64,000 bases of DNA from Kitasatospora aureofaciens (GCF_019192735.1 NZ_JAHTKP010000007.1:124001-188000), one strand, 5' to 3'; counted from the first letter of the stretch, positions 16,273 through 26,928 are shown. Notes: generated from the sequence alone by a model not told the origin. Numbers and translations: made by a program.

Positions 16273-17517
16273 GTGCCTCGTACCGCGAGGGATGTCGTCT
16301 TCGTTGATGGCGTCCGCACCCCGTTCGGCAAGGCCGGCCCGAAGGGCATCTACCACGAGACGCGCGCCGACGACCTCGTCGTCAAGTGCATCCGGGAGCT
16401 CGTGCGCCGGAACCCGAACCTGCCCGTCGAGCGCATCGACGAGGTCGCGATCGCGGCCACCACGCAGATCGGCGACCAGGGTCTGACCATCGGACGCACC
16501 GCCGCCCTGCTGTCCGGCCTGCCCAAGTCCGTCCCGGGCTACTCGATCGACCGCATGTGCGCCGGCGCGCTGACCGCCGTGACCGCCACCGCCGGCGGCA
16601 TCGCCTTCGGCGCGTACGACGTGGTCGTGGCCGGCGGCGTCGAGCACATGGGTCGCCACCCGATGGGCGAGGGCGTCGACCCGAACCCGCGCTTCGTCTC
16701 CGAGAAGCTGGTCGACGAGTCCGCCCTGTTCATGGGCATGACCGCGGAGAACCTGCACGACCGCTTCCCGCACCTGACCAAGGAGCGCTGCGACGCCTAC
16801 GCCGTGCGCTCCCAGGAGAAGGCCGCCAAGGCGTACGCCAACGGCGACATCCAGCCCGACCTGGTGCCGATCTCGATCCGCAACACCAACCCCGAGGTCG
16901 GCGAGACCGGCTGGGGCCTGGCCACCGTGGACGAGCCGATGCGCCCGGGCACCACGATGGAGAGCCTGGCCGGTCTGAAGACCCCGTTCCGCCCGCACGG
17001 CAACATCACCGCGGGCAACTCGGCCGGTCTGAACGACGGTGCCACCGCCTCGCTGCTGGCCGCCGAGGACGTCGCCGAGGAGCTCGGCCTCCCGGTCAAG
17101 ATGCGCCTGGTCTCCTACGCCTTCGCGGGCGTCGAGCCCGAGGTCATGGGCATCGGCCCGGTGCCGGCCACCGAGAAGGCGCTGGCCAAGGCCGGTCTGA
17201 CCATCGACGACATCCAGGCCTTCGAGGTCAACGAGGCCTTCGCCGTCCAGGTGCTGTCCTTCCTGGACCACTACGGCATCGCGGACGACGACGAGCGGGT
17301 CAACCCGTACGGCGGCGCGATCGCCTTCGGCCACCCGCTGGCCTCCTCCGGCGTGCGCCTGATGAACCAGCTGGCCCGCCGCTTCGAGCAGCGCCCGGAC
17401 GTCCGCTACGGCCTCACCACGATGTGCATCGGCTTCGGCATGGGCGGCACCATCATCTGGGAGAACCCGCACTGGAGCGGAGCGACCCAGCAGGCCGAGT
17501 TCGAGGGTGGTAAGTGA
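16273..17517 (+). CDS. fadA: Acetyl-CoA C-acyltransferase (thiolase)
   Basis: 414 residues from the GTG at 16273, preceded by GGAGGAGAG; an ATG at 16189 would add residues unlike thiolases. It cleaves 3-ketoacyl-CoA to acetyl-CoA and a shortened acyl-CoA, the last beta-oxidation step. The nucleophile C96 is in SIDRMCAGALTAV, the catalytic His354 in AFGHPLASSG, and the acid/base C385 in TMCIGFGMGG; NEAFAVQ is also present. It starts DVVFVDGVRTPFGKAG. The stop is two bases before the fadB start, so the two are one operon. Confidence 0.93.
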   Translation: MPRTARDVVFVDGVRTPFGKAGPKGIYHETRADDLVVKCIRELVRRNPNLPVERIDEVAIAATTQIGDQGLTIGRTAALLSGLPKSVPGYSIDRMCAGALTAVTATAGGIAFGAYDVVVAGGVEHMGRHPMGEGVDPNPRFVSEKLVDESALFMGMTAENLHDRFPHLTKERCDAYAVRSQEKAAKAYANGDIQPDLVPISIRNTNPEVGETGWGLATVDEPMRPGTTMESLAGLKTPFRPHGNITAGNSAGLNDGATASLLAAEDVAEELGLPVKMRLVSYAFAGVEPEVMGIGPVPATEKALAKAGLTIDDIQAFEVNEAFAVQVLSFLDHYGIADDDERVNPYGGAIAFGHPLASSGVRLMNQLARRFEQRPDVRYGLTTMCIGFGMGGTIIWENPHWSGATQQAEFEGGK

Positions 17518-17519
17518 CC

Positions 17520-19667
17520 ATGAGCACCACGACTGAGCTGCTCCAGCACGGCGCCGAGCTGTTCCCGGACGAGGTCGTCACGACCGCGCACGTCCGCCAC
17601 CTGGACCTGCCGCTGCAGGCCGGCAAGCTGGCCCTGATCACCCTGGACAACGGCTTCGACCACACCAAGCCGACCACCTTCGGCCCGGGCTCGCTGCTGA
17701 AGCTGTCCGCCGCGCTGGACCAGGTCGAGGCCGAGGCCGCCGAGGGCAAGATCGCCGGTGTCGCGATCACCGGCAAGCCGTTCATCTTCGCGGTCGGCGC
17801 CGACCTCAAGGGCGTCGAGCTGCTCAAAGAGCACGCGGACGCGCTGGCCATCGGCAAGGGCGGCCACGACGTCTTCAAGCGGATCGCCGCGCTGCCCGTT
17901 CCGTCCTTCGCGTTCTACAACGGCGCGGCGATGGGCGGCGGCGTCGAGGTCGGCCTGCACTGCACCTACCGCACGGTCAGCTCGGGCGTTCCGGCGTTCT
18001 CGCTGCCGGAGGTCTTCCTGGGCCTCGTCCCGGGCTGGGGCGGCTGCACCATCCTGCCGAACCTGATCGGCCCGGCGAAGGCCGTCAAGGTCATCGTCGA
18101 GAACTCGATGAACCAGAACAAGCAGCTCAAGGGCAAGGACGTGTTCGAGCTGGGGATCGCCGACGCGATCTTCGAGCCGGCCGACTTCCTGGAGCAGTCG
18201 CTGCTGTGGGCCGCCAAGGTCCTCAAGGGCGAGACCGTCGTCGAGCGCGAGGCGATCGACCGCGGCAAGGCCTGGGACGATGCCGTCGCCTGGGGCCGCC
18301 TGGTCGCCGACGGCAAGGTGCACGGCGCCGCGCCGGCTCCGTACAAGGCGCTGGACATCATCCAGCTGGTCAAGGACGCCAGCCTTACTGATGCAGCCAG
18401 TCTGCAGGCGGGCTTCGACGCCGAGGACGTGGCGCTGGCCGACCTCATCGTGAGTGGCGAGCTGCGCAGCGGCATCTACGCCTTCAACCTGGTGCAGCGC
18501 CGGGCCAAGCGCCCGGTCGGCGCGCCGGACAAGTCGCTGGCCCGCCCGGTCACCAAGGTCGGCGTCGTCGGCGCCGGTCTGATGGCCTCGCAGCTGGCGC
18601 TGCTGTTCGCCCGCCGTCTGGAGGTGCCGGTGGTCCTCACCGACATCGACCAGGAGCGCATCGACAAGGGCGTCGGCTACGTCCACGCCGAGATCGACAA
18701 GCTGCTCGGCAAGGGCCGGATCGGCCAGGACAAGGCCAACCGCCTCAAGGGCCTGGTCAGCGGCTCGCTCGACAAGGCCGCTGCCTTCGGCGACGCGGAC
18801 TTCGTCATCGAGGCCGTGTTCGAGGAGATGGGCGTCAAGCAGACCGTCTTCGCGGACCTGGAGAACGTGGTCTCGCCGACCTGTGTGCTGGCGACCAACA
18901 CCTCCTCGCTGTCGGTCACCGAGATGGCCTCGAAGCTGAAGCACCCCGAGCGGGTCGTCGGCTTCCACTTCTTCAACCCGGTCGCGATCCTGCCGCTGCT
19001 GGAGATCGTCCGCGGCGAGCAGACCGACGACGCCTCGCTGGCCACCGCCTTCGGCGTCTCGAAGAAGCTGAAGAAGACCTCGGTGCTGGTCAAGGACGCC
19101 CCGGCGTTCGTGGTGAACCGGATCCTGACCCGCTTCATGGGCGAGATCCAGAACATCATCGACGAGGGCACCCCGATCGCCACCGTCGAGAAGGGCGTCG
19201 AGCCGCTCGGCCTGCCGATGTCCCCGATCGTGCTGCTGGAGCTGGTCGGCCCGGCCATCGCGCTGCACGTCTCGGAGACCCTGCGCGGCGCCTTCCCGGA
19301 GCGGTTCACCGTCTCCGAGAACCTCGGCAAGGTGGTCAAGGCCGGCAAGCGCGGCTTCTACACCTGGGTCGACGGCAAGCAGGTCCTCGACCCCGAGGTG
19401 CTGGAGCTGCTGTCCTTCGGCGACTCGGTGCTCACCGAGGAGCAGGTCCTGAACCGCGCCCTGGAGGCCGTGGCGCAGGAGATCGGCCTGATGCTGGAGG
19501 AGGGTGTCGTCGCCGAGGCGCAGGACATCGACCTCTGCATGATCACCGGTGCCGGCTGGCCCTTCCACCTGGGCGGGATCACCCCGTACCTGGACCGTGA
19601 GGGCGTCTCGGAGCGGGTGAACGGCAAGACGTTCCTCGCCCCCGGCGTGGCCTCGGTGCCCGCGTAA
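17520..19667 (+). CDS. fadB: Fatty-acid oxidation multifunctional enzyme: enoyl-CoA hydratase / 3-hydroxyacyl-CoA dehydrogenase
   Basis: 715 residues; the ATG lies two bases past the thiolase stop. The N-terminal crotonase domain (about 1-300) shows GVAITGKPFIFAVGADLKG, AAMGGGVEVGLHCTYR and SLPEVFLGLVPGWGGC. The NAD-binding domain starts near residue 345 (VGVVGAGLMASQLALLFARR), with catalytic H483 in GFHFFNPVAILPLLEIV. The C-terminal dehydrogenase domain includes GEIQNIIDEG and GFYTWVDGKQ. With the upstream thiolase it forms a trifunctional-type system that hydrates, oxidises and cleaves acyl-CoA in the cytosol. Length is standard. Confidence 0.94.
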   Translation: MSTTTELLQHGAELFPDEVVTTAHVRHLDLPLQAGKLALITLDNGFDHTKPTTFGPGSLLKLSAALDQVEAEAAEGKIAGVAITGKPFIFAVGADLKGVELLKEHADALAIGKGGHDVFKRIAALPVPSFAFYNGAAMGGGVEVGLHCTYRTVSSGVPAFSLPEVFLGLVPGWGGCTILPNLIGPAKAVKVIVENSMNQNKQLKGKDVFELGIADAIFEPADFLEQSLLWAAKVLKGETVVEREAIDRGKAWDDAVAWGRLVADGKVHGAAPAPYKALDIIQLVKDASLTDAASLQAGFDAEDVALADLIVSGELRSGIYAFNLVQRRAKRPVGAPDKSLARPVTKVGVVGAGLMASQLALLFARRLEVPVVLTDIDQERIDKGVGYVHAEIDKLLGKGRIGQDKANRLKGLVSGSLDKAAAFGDADFVIEAVFEEMGVKQTVFADLENVVSPTCVLATNTSSLSVTEMASKLKHPERVVGFHFFNPVAILPLLEIVRGEQTDDASLATAFGVSKKLKKTSVLVKDAPAFVVNRILTRFMGEIQNIIDEGTPIATVEKGVEPLGLPMSPIVLLELVGPAIALHVSETLRGAFPERFTVSENLGKVVKAGKRGFYTWVDGKQVLDPEVLELLSFGDSVLTEEQVLNRALEAVAQEIGLMLEEGVVAEAQDIDLCMITGAGWPFHLGGITPYLDREGVSERVNGKTFLAPGVASVPA

Positions 19668-19688
19668 GGCGTAGCGGCTGCGTTCGGC

Positions 19689-19726
19689 GGAGCCCCGGTG
19701 ACCTAAGGACAGGTCACCGGGGCTCC
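19689..19726. terminator. Bidirectional terminator between fadB and the GT39-like gene
   Basis: GGAGCCCCGGTGACCT (19689-19704) pairs perfectly with 19711-19726 around a six-base loop, followed by TTCGTGTG. It lies between convergent stops. Confidence 0.9.
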
Positions 19727-19752
19727 TTCGTGTGTGGAAGGGGAAGGCGGGC

Positions 19753-21279
19753 TCAGCGCTTGAGGCGATAGACGACGGTGTCGCCGATGACGCCGATCAT
19801 CTCGTAGTGGGTGTCCAGCAGGGCCTCGATCCGCGGGACCAGCACCGGCTGGTACGGGGCGATGCCGGAGTCGTCCACGAAGACCTCGGGCAGGCCGTTG
19901 GCCAGCTCCTTGTCGAAGGTCTGCCAGGCGTTGTTGACGCTGAACTGCTCGCCCACGTTGGGGCTGCCGTCCTTGCCGCCGCTGTAGTTGGTGAGGAAGC
20001 CGGCCGTCAGGTAGCGGGTGGCGGGCTTGCGGCCGGCCAGCCAGTACAGCTCGGGGTGCATGCCCCAGACCAGCACGGTGTCCTTGGGGGTGGTCTGGGC
20101 GGCGACGGCGGTGGCGACCTCGGTGGTGCGGTCGAGCCGCTCCCCCGGCCAGGCCAGCGCCAGGCCCCAGAAGACGGTGGCGGCCGCCGTCGTGTACGCC
20201 AGCACGGGCTTCCAGCGGATCGCCGAGGTGGCCACCGCGCCGGTGCCCAGCAGCACCAGCGGGGGGATCAGCTGGAGGTAGTAGTGGCCGAAGAAGTGGA
20301 AGCCGACGCTGACGGCGACGACGGAGGAGAGCAGCCACACCCACAGGTCGGCGGTGGAGCCGTGCTCCTCGCCCGCGACCGGCAGCGGGCGGTGGCGGTA
20401 CTTGAGCCAGAGCCGGCGCCCGACCGGGAGCAGGAAGCCCAGGCCGGCCGCGGCCAGGATGGCCGAGTTGCCGAGCGCGCGGCCGATCATCTGCAGCCAG
20501 GCGCCGCTGAAGGAGGCGTAGTCGCCGCTGCCGGTGACCACCCAGAAGAGGAAGCCCTTGGGTTTGGTCAGGATGACCGCGACCAGCGCTATCGGCAGGG
20601 TGAAGCCGAAGCCGATCTTGAACAGGGCGGGCGGCCAGGCCACCCCGCGCCGGCGGGCGTCCTGGAAGAGCATCCACAGCACCGGCAGCAGCACCGCGCC
20701 GCCGGTCTGCTTGGTGAGCGAGCAGAGCGCCACCGCGATGCCGGCGGCCAGCCAGCGGCGGCGCTCGGCGTACCGGAAGGCGGCCACCATCGCGGGCAGC
20801 ATGAAGACCTCGAAGGTCGCCGCCTGGGTGTCCTCCGGGGAGAGCCCGATGGAGACGAGCAGGTAGAGCAGCCCGGCGCCGGCCCCGGCCCGGTTGCCCC
20901 AGCGGCCGCGGGCGATGGAAGCCAGCAGGATCGCGGTGACCAGGTGGGCGACCACCGCCAGGGTGCGCAGCGGCCACAGCGAGGCCGAGCCGAAGACGGC
21001 GAAGCAGGCCTGGTAGAGCCACGGCAGCAGCGGCGGCTTGCGGTCGACCACGGTGTCGTACAGCACTCCGCCGTCGGCCAGCATCCGGGCCTGGGTGGCC
21101 AGGAAGCCCTCGTCGGGGCTCCAGACCGGCCGGGCGAAGGACGGGATGTGGGTGAGCAGCGCGACCAGCGCCAGCACCGGCACCAGCCTGGTCCAGTACC
21201 CGGTGAACACATGGGTACGGACGCGCTCGGGCAGGCGCTCGGCCAGTCCGGCGAGGCGGGAGTGGGTGGGGGTCGGCAC
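19753..21279 (-). CDS. GT39/ArnT-like membrane glycosyltransferase
   Basis: 508 residues from a GTG start, with about ten hydrophobic segments beginning LVPVLALVALLTHIP. The first extracytoplasmic loop has the SPDEG motif (near residue 55), the Asp-Glu signature of polyprenyl-phosphate-dependent transferases of the PMT/ArnT superfamily. KPPLLPWLYQ follows, and the C-terminal third is a soluble domain (MHPELYWLAGRKPATRY). Such enzymes move a sugar from a lipid-phosphate donor to protein or glycan outside the membrane. The acceptor is unknown. It is convergent with fadB and co-oriented with dxs 147 bases upstream. Confidence 0.82.
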   Translation of the reverse strand: MPTPTHSRLAGLAERLPERVRTHVFTGYWTRLVPVLALVALLTHIPSFARPVWSPDEGFLATQARMLADGGVLYDTVVDRKPPLLPWLYQACFAVFGSASLWPLRTLAVVAHLVTAILLASIARGRWGNRAGAGAGLLYLLVSIGLSPEDTQAATFEVFMLPAMVAAFRYAERRRWLAAGIAVALCSLTKQTGGAVLLPVLWMLFQDARRRGVAWPPALFKIGFGFTLPIALVAVILTKPKGFLFWVVTGSGDYASFSGAWLQMIGRALGNSAILAAAGLGFLLPVGRRLWLKYRHRPLPVAGEEHGSTADLWVWLLSSVVAVSVGFHFFGHYYLQLIPPLVLLGTGAVATSAIRWKPVLAYTTAAATVFWGLALAWPGERLDRTTEVATAVAAQTTPKDTVLVWGMHPELYWLAGRKPATRYLTAGFLTNYSGGKDGSPNVGEQFSVNNAWQTFDKELANGLPEVFVDDSGIAPYQPVLVPRIEALLDTHYEMIGVIGDTVVYRLKR

Positions 21280-21426
21280 GGTGACAACCTACCGGGCGGG
21301 ATCGGCGCGGGCAGCGCCGGTCCCGCCTTTCGGTGCGATTATCAGCTCGTACGGTGACGAGCTGTTACAGACTTGCGGCAAACGGCCGTCGGCCGGCGCC
21401 GCAAGGTCTGCGGTCGGGCCTCGGGA

Positions 21427-23367
21427 TCAGGCGTCGACGGAGGCGTCGACGGTGGCCTTGACGGTGACCTCGGCGGAGGCCTTGTCCAGGCCGGCGACCA
21501 CGGCGGTCACCTTCCGGGCGATGTCGGGGCCGTTGAGGCCGATCTCGGCCAGGATCTCGCCGCGGCTCGCGTGGTCCAGGAACTCCTGCGGGATGCCGAA
21601 GTCGCGGACCGGCAGGTCCACCTCGGCGTCGCGCAGCGCCTGGGCGACGGCGGCGCCGACGCCGCCCACCCGGCCGTTGTCCTCGATCGTGACGACCACC
21701 CGGTGCTCGGCGGCCAGGCCCGGCAGGGCCGGGTCCACCGGCTTGACCCAGCGGGGGTCCACCACGGTGGCGGTGATGCCCTGGGCGGCCAGCAGGTCGG
21801 CGACCTCCAGGCTGGTGCCGGCCATCGCGCCGACCGAGACGATCAGCACGTCGGCGTGGTGCGCCCCGGCCGACTCCTCGGCGGCGCGCAGCACGTCCAT
21901 GCCGCCGACGCGGCCGACCGCGGGGACGGCCGGGCCGACCGTGCCCTTGGAGTAGCGGACCACCGTCGGCGCGTCCTTGACCTCGACGGCCTCGCGCAGC
22001 TGGGCGCGGACCTGGTCGGCGTCGCGCGGGGCGGCCAGCCGCAGGCCCGGGACGACCTGGAGGATCGACATGTCCCACATGCCGTTGTGCGAGGCACCGT
22101 CCGTGCCGGTGACGCCCGCCCGGTCGAGGACGAAGGTGACGCCCAGCTTGTGCAGGGCGACGTCCATCAGGACCTGGTCGAAGGCCCGGTTGAGGAAGGT
22201 CGCGTAGACCGCGAACACCGGGTGCAGCCCGTTGGTGGCCAGGCCGGCCGCGCTGGTGACGGCGTGCTGCTCGGCGATGCCGACGTCGAAGATGCGGTCC
22301 GGGAAGGCCTGCGCGAAGGGAGCCAGACCGACCGGGTGGAGCATCGCGGCGGTGATGGCGACGATGTCCTCGCGCTCGTGGCCGAGCGCGACCATCTCCT
22401 CGCCGAAGACGGAGGTCCAGTCCTTGCCCGAGTTCTTGACCGGCAGGCCGGTGTCCGGGTGGATCACGCCGACCGCGTGGAAGCGGTCCTCGTCGTTGTT
22501 CTCGGCGGCGTGGTAGCCGCGGCCCTTCTCGGTGAGGCAGTGCACGATCACCGGGCCGCCGAAGCCGCGCGCCTTGGTCAGCGCGGACTCCAGGGCGGTG
22601 AGGTCGTGGCCGTCGATCGGGCCGATGTACTTGAGGCCGAGGTCCTCGAACATGCCCTGCGGGGCGATGAAGTCCTTGAGGCCCTTCTTGGCGCCGTGCA
22701 GGGTCTCGAACAGCTGCTGGCCGACCACCGGGGTGCGCTGCAGCGCGTCCTTGCCCCAGGACAGGAAGCGCTCGTAGCCCTGGGTGGTGCGCAGCGTGGC
22801 GAGGTGGTTGGCCAGGCCGCCGATGGTGGGGGAGTAGGAGCGCTCGTTGTCGTTGACGACGATGACGACCGGCAGGTCCTTGGCGTCGGCGATGTTGTTC
22901 AGCGCCTCCCAGGCCATGCCACCGGTGAGCGCGCCGTCGCCGATGACCGCGATGACCGGGTCGGCCTTGCCCTGGATCTTGTTGGCCTTGGCCAGGCCGT
23001 CGGCGTAGGAGAGGACGGTGGAGGCGTGCGAGTTCTCGATCACGTCGTGCTCGGACTCGGCGCGCGAGGGATAGCCGGACAGGCCCCCACTCATCTTCAG
23101 ACGGGAGAAGTCCTGGCGGCCGGTGAGCAGCTTGTGCACGTAGCTCTGGTGGCCGGTGTCGAAGAGGATGCGGTCGCGCGGGGAGTCGAAGACCCGGTGC
23201 AGCGCGATGGTGAGCTCCACCACGCCGAGGTTGGGGCCGAGGTGGCCGCCCGTCTTGGAGACCTCGGTCACCAGGAAGGTCCGGATCTCCTGGGCCAGTG
23301 CGGCCAGCTGTCCGGGCGTGAGCCGGTCGAGATCGCGCGGTCCCCGAATGCGGGTCAGCAGGGCCAC
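21427..23367 (-). CDS. dxs: 1-deoxy-D-xylulose-5-phosphate synthase
   Basis: 646 residues from the GTG at 23365-23367, which follows GAGGAGGAACGG; the longer open frame adds 58 Arg-rich residues unlike the family. DXS condenses pyruvate and glyceraldehyde 3-phosphate, the first MEP-pathway step. Motifs: [32 protein letters not shown], the thiamine diphosphate site [15 protein letters not shown] to [13 protein letters not shown], and the catalytic Glu in [16 protein letters not shown]. The C-terminal transketolase domain is complete. It is a cytosolic homodimer in known cases. Confidence 0.96.
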   Translation of the reverse strand: MALLTRIRGPRDLDRLTPGQLAALAQEIRTFLVTEVSKTGGHLGPNLGVVELTIALHRVFDSPRDRILFDTGHQSYVHKLLTGRQDFSRLKMSGGLSGYPSRAESEHDVIENSHASTVLSYADGLAKANKIQGKADPVIAVIGDGALTGGMAWEALNNIADAKDLPVVIVVNDNERSYSPTIGGLANHLATLRTTQGYERFLSWGKDALQRTPVVGQQLFETLHGAKKGLKDFIAPQGMFEDLGLKYIGPIDGHDLTALESALTKARGFGGPVIVHCLTEKGRGYHAAENNDEDRFHAVGVIHPDTGLPVKNSGKDWTSVFGEEMVALGHEREDIVAITAAMLHPVGLAPFAQAFPDRIFDVGIAEQHAVTSAAGLATNGLHPVFAVYATFLNRAFDQVLMDVALHKLGVTFVLDRAGVTGTDGASHNGMWDMSILQVVPGLRLAAPRDADQVRAQLREAVEVKDAPTVVRYSKGTVGPAVPAVGRVGGMDVLRAAEESAGAHHADVLIVSVGAMAGTSLEVADLLAAQGITATVVDPRWVKPVDPALPGLAAEHRVVVTIEDNGRVGGVGAAVAQALRDAEVDLPVRDFGIPQEFLDHASRGEILAEIGLNGPDIARKVTAVVAGLDKASAEVTVKATVDASVDA

Positions 23368-23586
23368 CCGTTCCTCCTCGTTCGTATTCGCGGACCGCGG
23401 GCGGTCCGACGGGCGTCGCTGCCCGGTGCGCCGGCGCGCTCTGACGGTCCGCTTCAAGGGTCGCGGTCCGTGCCGACCGGTCGAGTCTAATGTCCGCCTG
23501 CCGGACACCGAGCGGCGCGCCCGGTGCCACCGGCCGGTCACCGGCGATCCCCGAGGTGACAGGGGTCCGGGCCAGGCGCGGTCGCG

Positions 23587-24780
23587 TCAAGCCCGGTTGA
23601 CGGAGGCGGCGGCGAGCGCGCCCGACTCCCCCATCTCGCTCATCACCAGCGCCAGCGCGCCGAGCACCTCCGCGCGGCCGCCCAGGGTGCCCGGGACCAC
23701 GGACAGCTGGCGGGCGGCGCTGGGGATCGCGTACCGGGCCACCGAGTCGCGGATCGGGGCGAGCACCAGCTCACCGGCCTCGGCGAGGTCGCCGCCGAGG
23801 ATCACCCGGCGCGGGTTGAGCAGGTTGCAGAGGGTCGCGACGCCGGTGCCGATCTGCCGGCCGGCGTCCGCGATCACCCTGCGGCAGCCGAGGTCGCCCT
23901 GGTGGGCCAGCTCGACCACCTTGGGCAGTGTGAGGTCGGGGCCGAGGGTGGAGGTGAGCAGGGAGAGCAGGTAGCGGGAGCCGACGAAGGTCTCCAGGCA
24001 GCCGCGGTTGCCGCAGCGGCAGACCGGCCCGGCCTCGTCCAGGGTGATGTGCCCGATCTCACCGGCGGTGCCGCCCGGGCCACGGTAGATCTGGCCGTTG
24101 ACCACCAGGCCGGCGCCGACGCCGCTGGCGATCTTGATGTAGGCGAGGTCGCTCAGCCCGCGGCCGGCGCCCCACACCAGCTCGCCGAGCGCGCCGAGGT
24201 TGGCGTCGTTGTCCACGTGCACCGGCATGCCGAGCCGCTCCGCGAGCTCACGGCCGGGGGCGATGCCCGTCCAGCCGGGCAGGATCGCGGTGGAGCCGAG
24301 CGCGCCGGTCTCCACGTCGATCGGGCCGGGCACGCCGAGACCGACGCCGATCACCTTGTCCGGGCGGAAGCCGGCCTGCTCCAGCAGCCGCGCGACCATC
24401 GCCTCGGCGCGGTCGAAGCCCTGCGCGGCCGAGACGTCCACGTCGATCGGGGCGCTCTCCTCGGCGAGCACCCGGTGCGCCAGGTTGCCGACGGCGACCC
24501 GCAGGTGGGTGTGGCCGAAATCGATGCCCACCACGATGCCGGCGTCGCCGCTGAGCGAGACGCTGCGGGCCCGGCGGCCGCCGGAGGAGGTGTCGGCGAC
24601 GACGACGGTGCCGCTCTCCTTCAGCTCCCGCACGATGTTGGAGACGGTGGCGGCGGAGAGGCCGGTGCCGCGGGCGATCTCGGCCTGGGTCAGCGAGCCG
24701 GCCATCCGCACCGCGCGCAGCACCCGCTCCAGGTTCGCCCGGTGCAGCGATGACTGAGAGCCAGGTGTGTCCGTCGCCAT
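23587..24780 (-). CDS. ROK-family transcriptional regulator
   Basis: 397 residues from the ATG at 24778-24780. An N-terminal winged helix-turn-helix (SLTQAEIARGTGLSAATVSN, about residues 29-48) precedes a ROK sugar-kinase-like domain: GIDFGHTHLRVAVGN phosphate loop, GVGLGVPGPIDVETG, VDNDANLGALGE, and the zinc motif CRCGNRGCLE. ROK regulators sense sugars or sugar phosphates and repress carbon genes. It lies 219 bases upstream of dxs, with no sugar operon adjacent, so its target is unclear. The 327 bases upstream divide it from the divergent propeller gene. Confidence 0.9.
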   Translation of the reverse strand: MATDTPGSQSSLHRANLERVLRAVRMAGSLTQAEIARGTGLSAATVSNIVRELKESGTVVVADTSSGGRRARSVSLSGDAGIVVGIDFGHTHLRVAVGNLAHRVLAEESAPIDVDVSAAQGFDRAEAMVARLLEQAGFRPDKVIGVGLGVPGPIDVETGALGSTAILPGWTGIAPGRELAERLGMPVHVDNDANLGALGELVWGAGRGLSDLAYIKIASGVGAGLVVNGQIYRGPGGTAGEIGHITLDEAGPVCRCGNRGCLETFVGSRYLLSLLTSTLGPDLTLPKVVELAHQGDLGCRRVIADAGRQIGTGVATLCNLLNPRRVILGGDLAEAGELVLAPIRDSVARYAIPSAARQLSVVPGTLGGRAEVLGALALVMSEMGESGALAAASVNRA

Positions 24781-25107
24781 GATCCACCATCCCAAGGGGG
24801 CGGGGACCCCTCCGCCGGGCGTCCCCTTCAACTCCTGAAGCCTACGGCTCCGGGTGGGGGGTGGGGGTGCTGGTGGGGAGATCGGGGGACGGCGGGACGG
24901 GTGAGGGGGCCGGGCGGGCAGGGGGGCGGCGGGCCGGGGACGGTCCGGGGCCGTCGTGCGCGAAGGGGTGACGGGGAGATCCGGAGGGGGTCCCGGGGGG
25001 CTTTCGGGCTCCTGTCGGCAACCGAAAACCAGTCACCACTACCATGGTGCCCAATCTCACCCGTCCCACCGGAACCGGACGATACCGGCAGGGGGACGAA
25101 TCCAGAC
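24781..25107. other. Intergenic region between divergent ROK and beta-propeller genes
   Basis: 327 bases, with a long G-rich, low-complexity stretch at about 24850-25000. It must hold two divergent promoters. No clear inverted repeat or gene is seen; open frames here lack coding bias and start signals. Confidence 0.5.
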
Positions 25108-26928
25108 ATGACGGGGAATCAGATGGCAGGGGATCACCCTACGCCGGGGACAGGCGAAACGCCCGGCAGCGGCCCGCAGGACAACCGGGGCGTCTCGTTC
25201 GGGCGCCAGCCCGGCACGGACCCGGCCGCCGTCGCGGACCAGATGACACAGCTCGACGGCTCGGCGATCCCGGGCCCGGCCGCGCCGGCCGGTCCGCCGG
25301 CCCAGCCGCCCGCACCGCCGGCCGCTCCGCCGGGCGGGGGCGCCGCCTACGCACCGACCGCGGCCGCCTTCCCGTCCCAGGCCCCGCCGCCGCCCCCGGC
25401 CGGCGCGCCCGTCGGCCCGTACGACCCGATGCCCGGCGCCTCGTACGCCGCGCCCGACGCCGGCCAGACCTTCGGCGGCGGCTACGGGTACCCGCAGGAG
25501 CAGCAGCAGGCCGGGTACACCTACCCGACCACGCCGGTGCCGGCCGTGCCCAAGCAGCGCAACCCCGTGATGATGTGGGGCGGCATCATCGGCGGCGTGC
25601 TGGCCGTCGCCATCGTCGCCGGGCTCATCGTGCTGTTCACCCAGAAGGACAACCCCGACAACCCGACCGCCAGCTCCGGTGGCACCACCAGCACCGGCGG
25701 CACCAGCGGCGACGTCACCGACGCCCCGACCATCGCGGGCTCCAGCAGCGGCGGCAACACGGGCGGCGGTGGCGGCGGCGGTGCCTCCTACAACGTCGCC
25801 TGGAACGCCCCCAAGGCCACCACCGGGGACGGCAGCGCGCAGATTCTCGGCATCTGGGGCACCGACAAGGTCACCGTGCGCGCCGACAGCACCGGCATCC
25901 GGGGCTTCAACGTCACGGACGGCAAGGAGGCGTGGAACATCCCGGTGCCCTCCGGCGCCAAGGAGCTGTGCGCCGCCTCGTACAGCACCAACTCCAAGAA
26001 CGTGGCCGCCGTCGCCTTCAACACCGGTGACAGCGACTGCTCCACCATCGGCGCCGTCGACATCAGCCAGGGCAAGCTGCTCTGGAGCGCCAAGGTCTCC
26101 AACGACCGGGTCTCCTACCCGACGCTCAGTGTCACCGACAAGGTGGTCGCCATCGGCGGCAACCTCGTCGGTGCGGTGAACATCGACAACGGCAGCCCGG
26201 TCTGGCAGTTCCAGCCGCGCGACAAGGACTGCAGCCTGTACGGCCGGGCGGGCGGCAACCAGATCGCCGTCAGCGACCGCTGCTACCTGACCAGCGGCCC
26301 GAAGTCGCAGCTGGTGATCGTCGACGCCGACACCGGCAAGACCACCAGCTCGCCGATCACCCTCCAGGGCAGCATCGAGCGGGTCGACAAGGTCGTCTCG
26401 GACCAGCCGCTGGTGCTGCTGATGAGCAGCGGCCCGAACGGCGACTACGTCCTGCCGTTCGACAAGAGCAACAAGCCGGGCAACCCGATGTCGGTCAAGG
26501 AGCCCGGCTCGGACAGCCTGCGCCTGTCCGGCGAGTCCGACGCGATGACCCAGAACGTGGTCAGCGGCAACATCCTGTACGCGCAGATCACCGGCTCCAA
26601 CTCGGCCGTCAACGCGTACGACCTGACCACCGGCAAGCGGATCTGGTCGGCCGCCGCCGACTCCAACCAGGACATCCGGCTGGTGTCCGGCTACGACAAG
26701 GACGGCAAGGTCCGCGTGATCATCAGCCAGGGCTACAAGAAGCCCGCCCGGCTGGTGACGCTCTCGCCGACCGACGGCAAGATGACCGACCTCGGCACCC
26801 TGGCCATGCCCGACGGCCTCGACATCGGCATGAGCCTGTCCGAGTACGTCATGGCGCCGGACGGCAACTCGGTCTACGCCTTCAGCCGCGGCAGCACGAA
26901 CGCGCCGGTGACCAAGTGGAAGAAGTGA
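25108..26928 (+). CDS. Membrane-anchored PQQ-like beta-propeller protein
   Basis: 606 residues from the ATG at 25108; a second ATG at 25123 with GGGGA just upstream is an alternative start. Residues about 1-150 are cytosolic, rich in Pro, Gly and Ala. A single membrane helix follows (VMMWGGIIGGVLAVAIVAGL), then a Ser/Thr/Gly spacer and a large extracytoplasmic domain of PQQ-like blades (VTDGKEAWNIPVPSG, ISQGKLLWSAKV, IDNGSPVWQFQPRD, LTTGKRIWSAAADS). The layout matches the C-terminal half of the Ser/Thr kinases at the end of the window but without a kinase. It may bind wall glycan or scaffold; its role is unknown. Confidence 0.82.
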   Translation: MTGNQMAGDHPTPGTGETPGSGPQDNRGVSFGRQPGTDPAAVADQMTQLDGSAIPGPAAPAGPPAQPPAPPAAPPGGGAAYAPTAAAFPSQAPPPPPAGAPVGPYDPMPGASYAAPDAGQTFGGGYGYPQEQQQAGYTYPTTPVPAVPKQRNPVMMWGGIIGGVLAVAIVAGLIVLFTQKDNPDNPTASSGGTTSTGGTSGDVTDAPTIAGSSSGGNTGGGGGGGASYNVAWNAPKATTGDGSAQILGIWGTDKVTVRADSTGIRGFNVTDGKEAWNIPVPSGAKELCAASYSTNSKNVAAVAFNTGDSDCSTIGAVDISQGKLLWSAKVSNDRVSYPTLSVTDKVVAIGGNLVGAVNIDNGSPVWQFQPRDKDCSLYGRAGGNQIAVSDRCYLTSGPKSQLVIVDADTGKTTSSPITLQGSIERVDKVVSDQPLVLLMSSGPNGDYVLPFDKSNKPGNPMSVKEPGSDSLRLSGESDAMTQNVVSGNILYAQITGSNSAVNAYDLTTGKRIWSAAADSNQDIRLVSGYDKDGKVRVIISQGYKKPARLVTLSPTDGKMTDLGTLAMPDGLDIGMSLSEYVMAPDGNSVYAFSRGSTNAPVTKWKK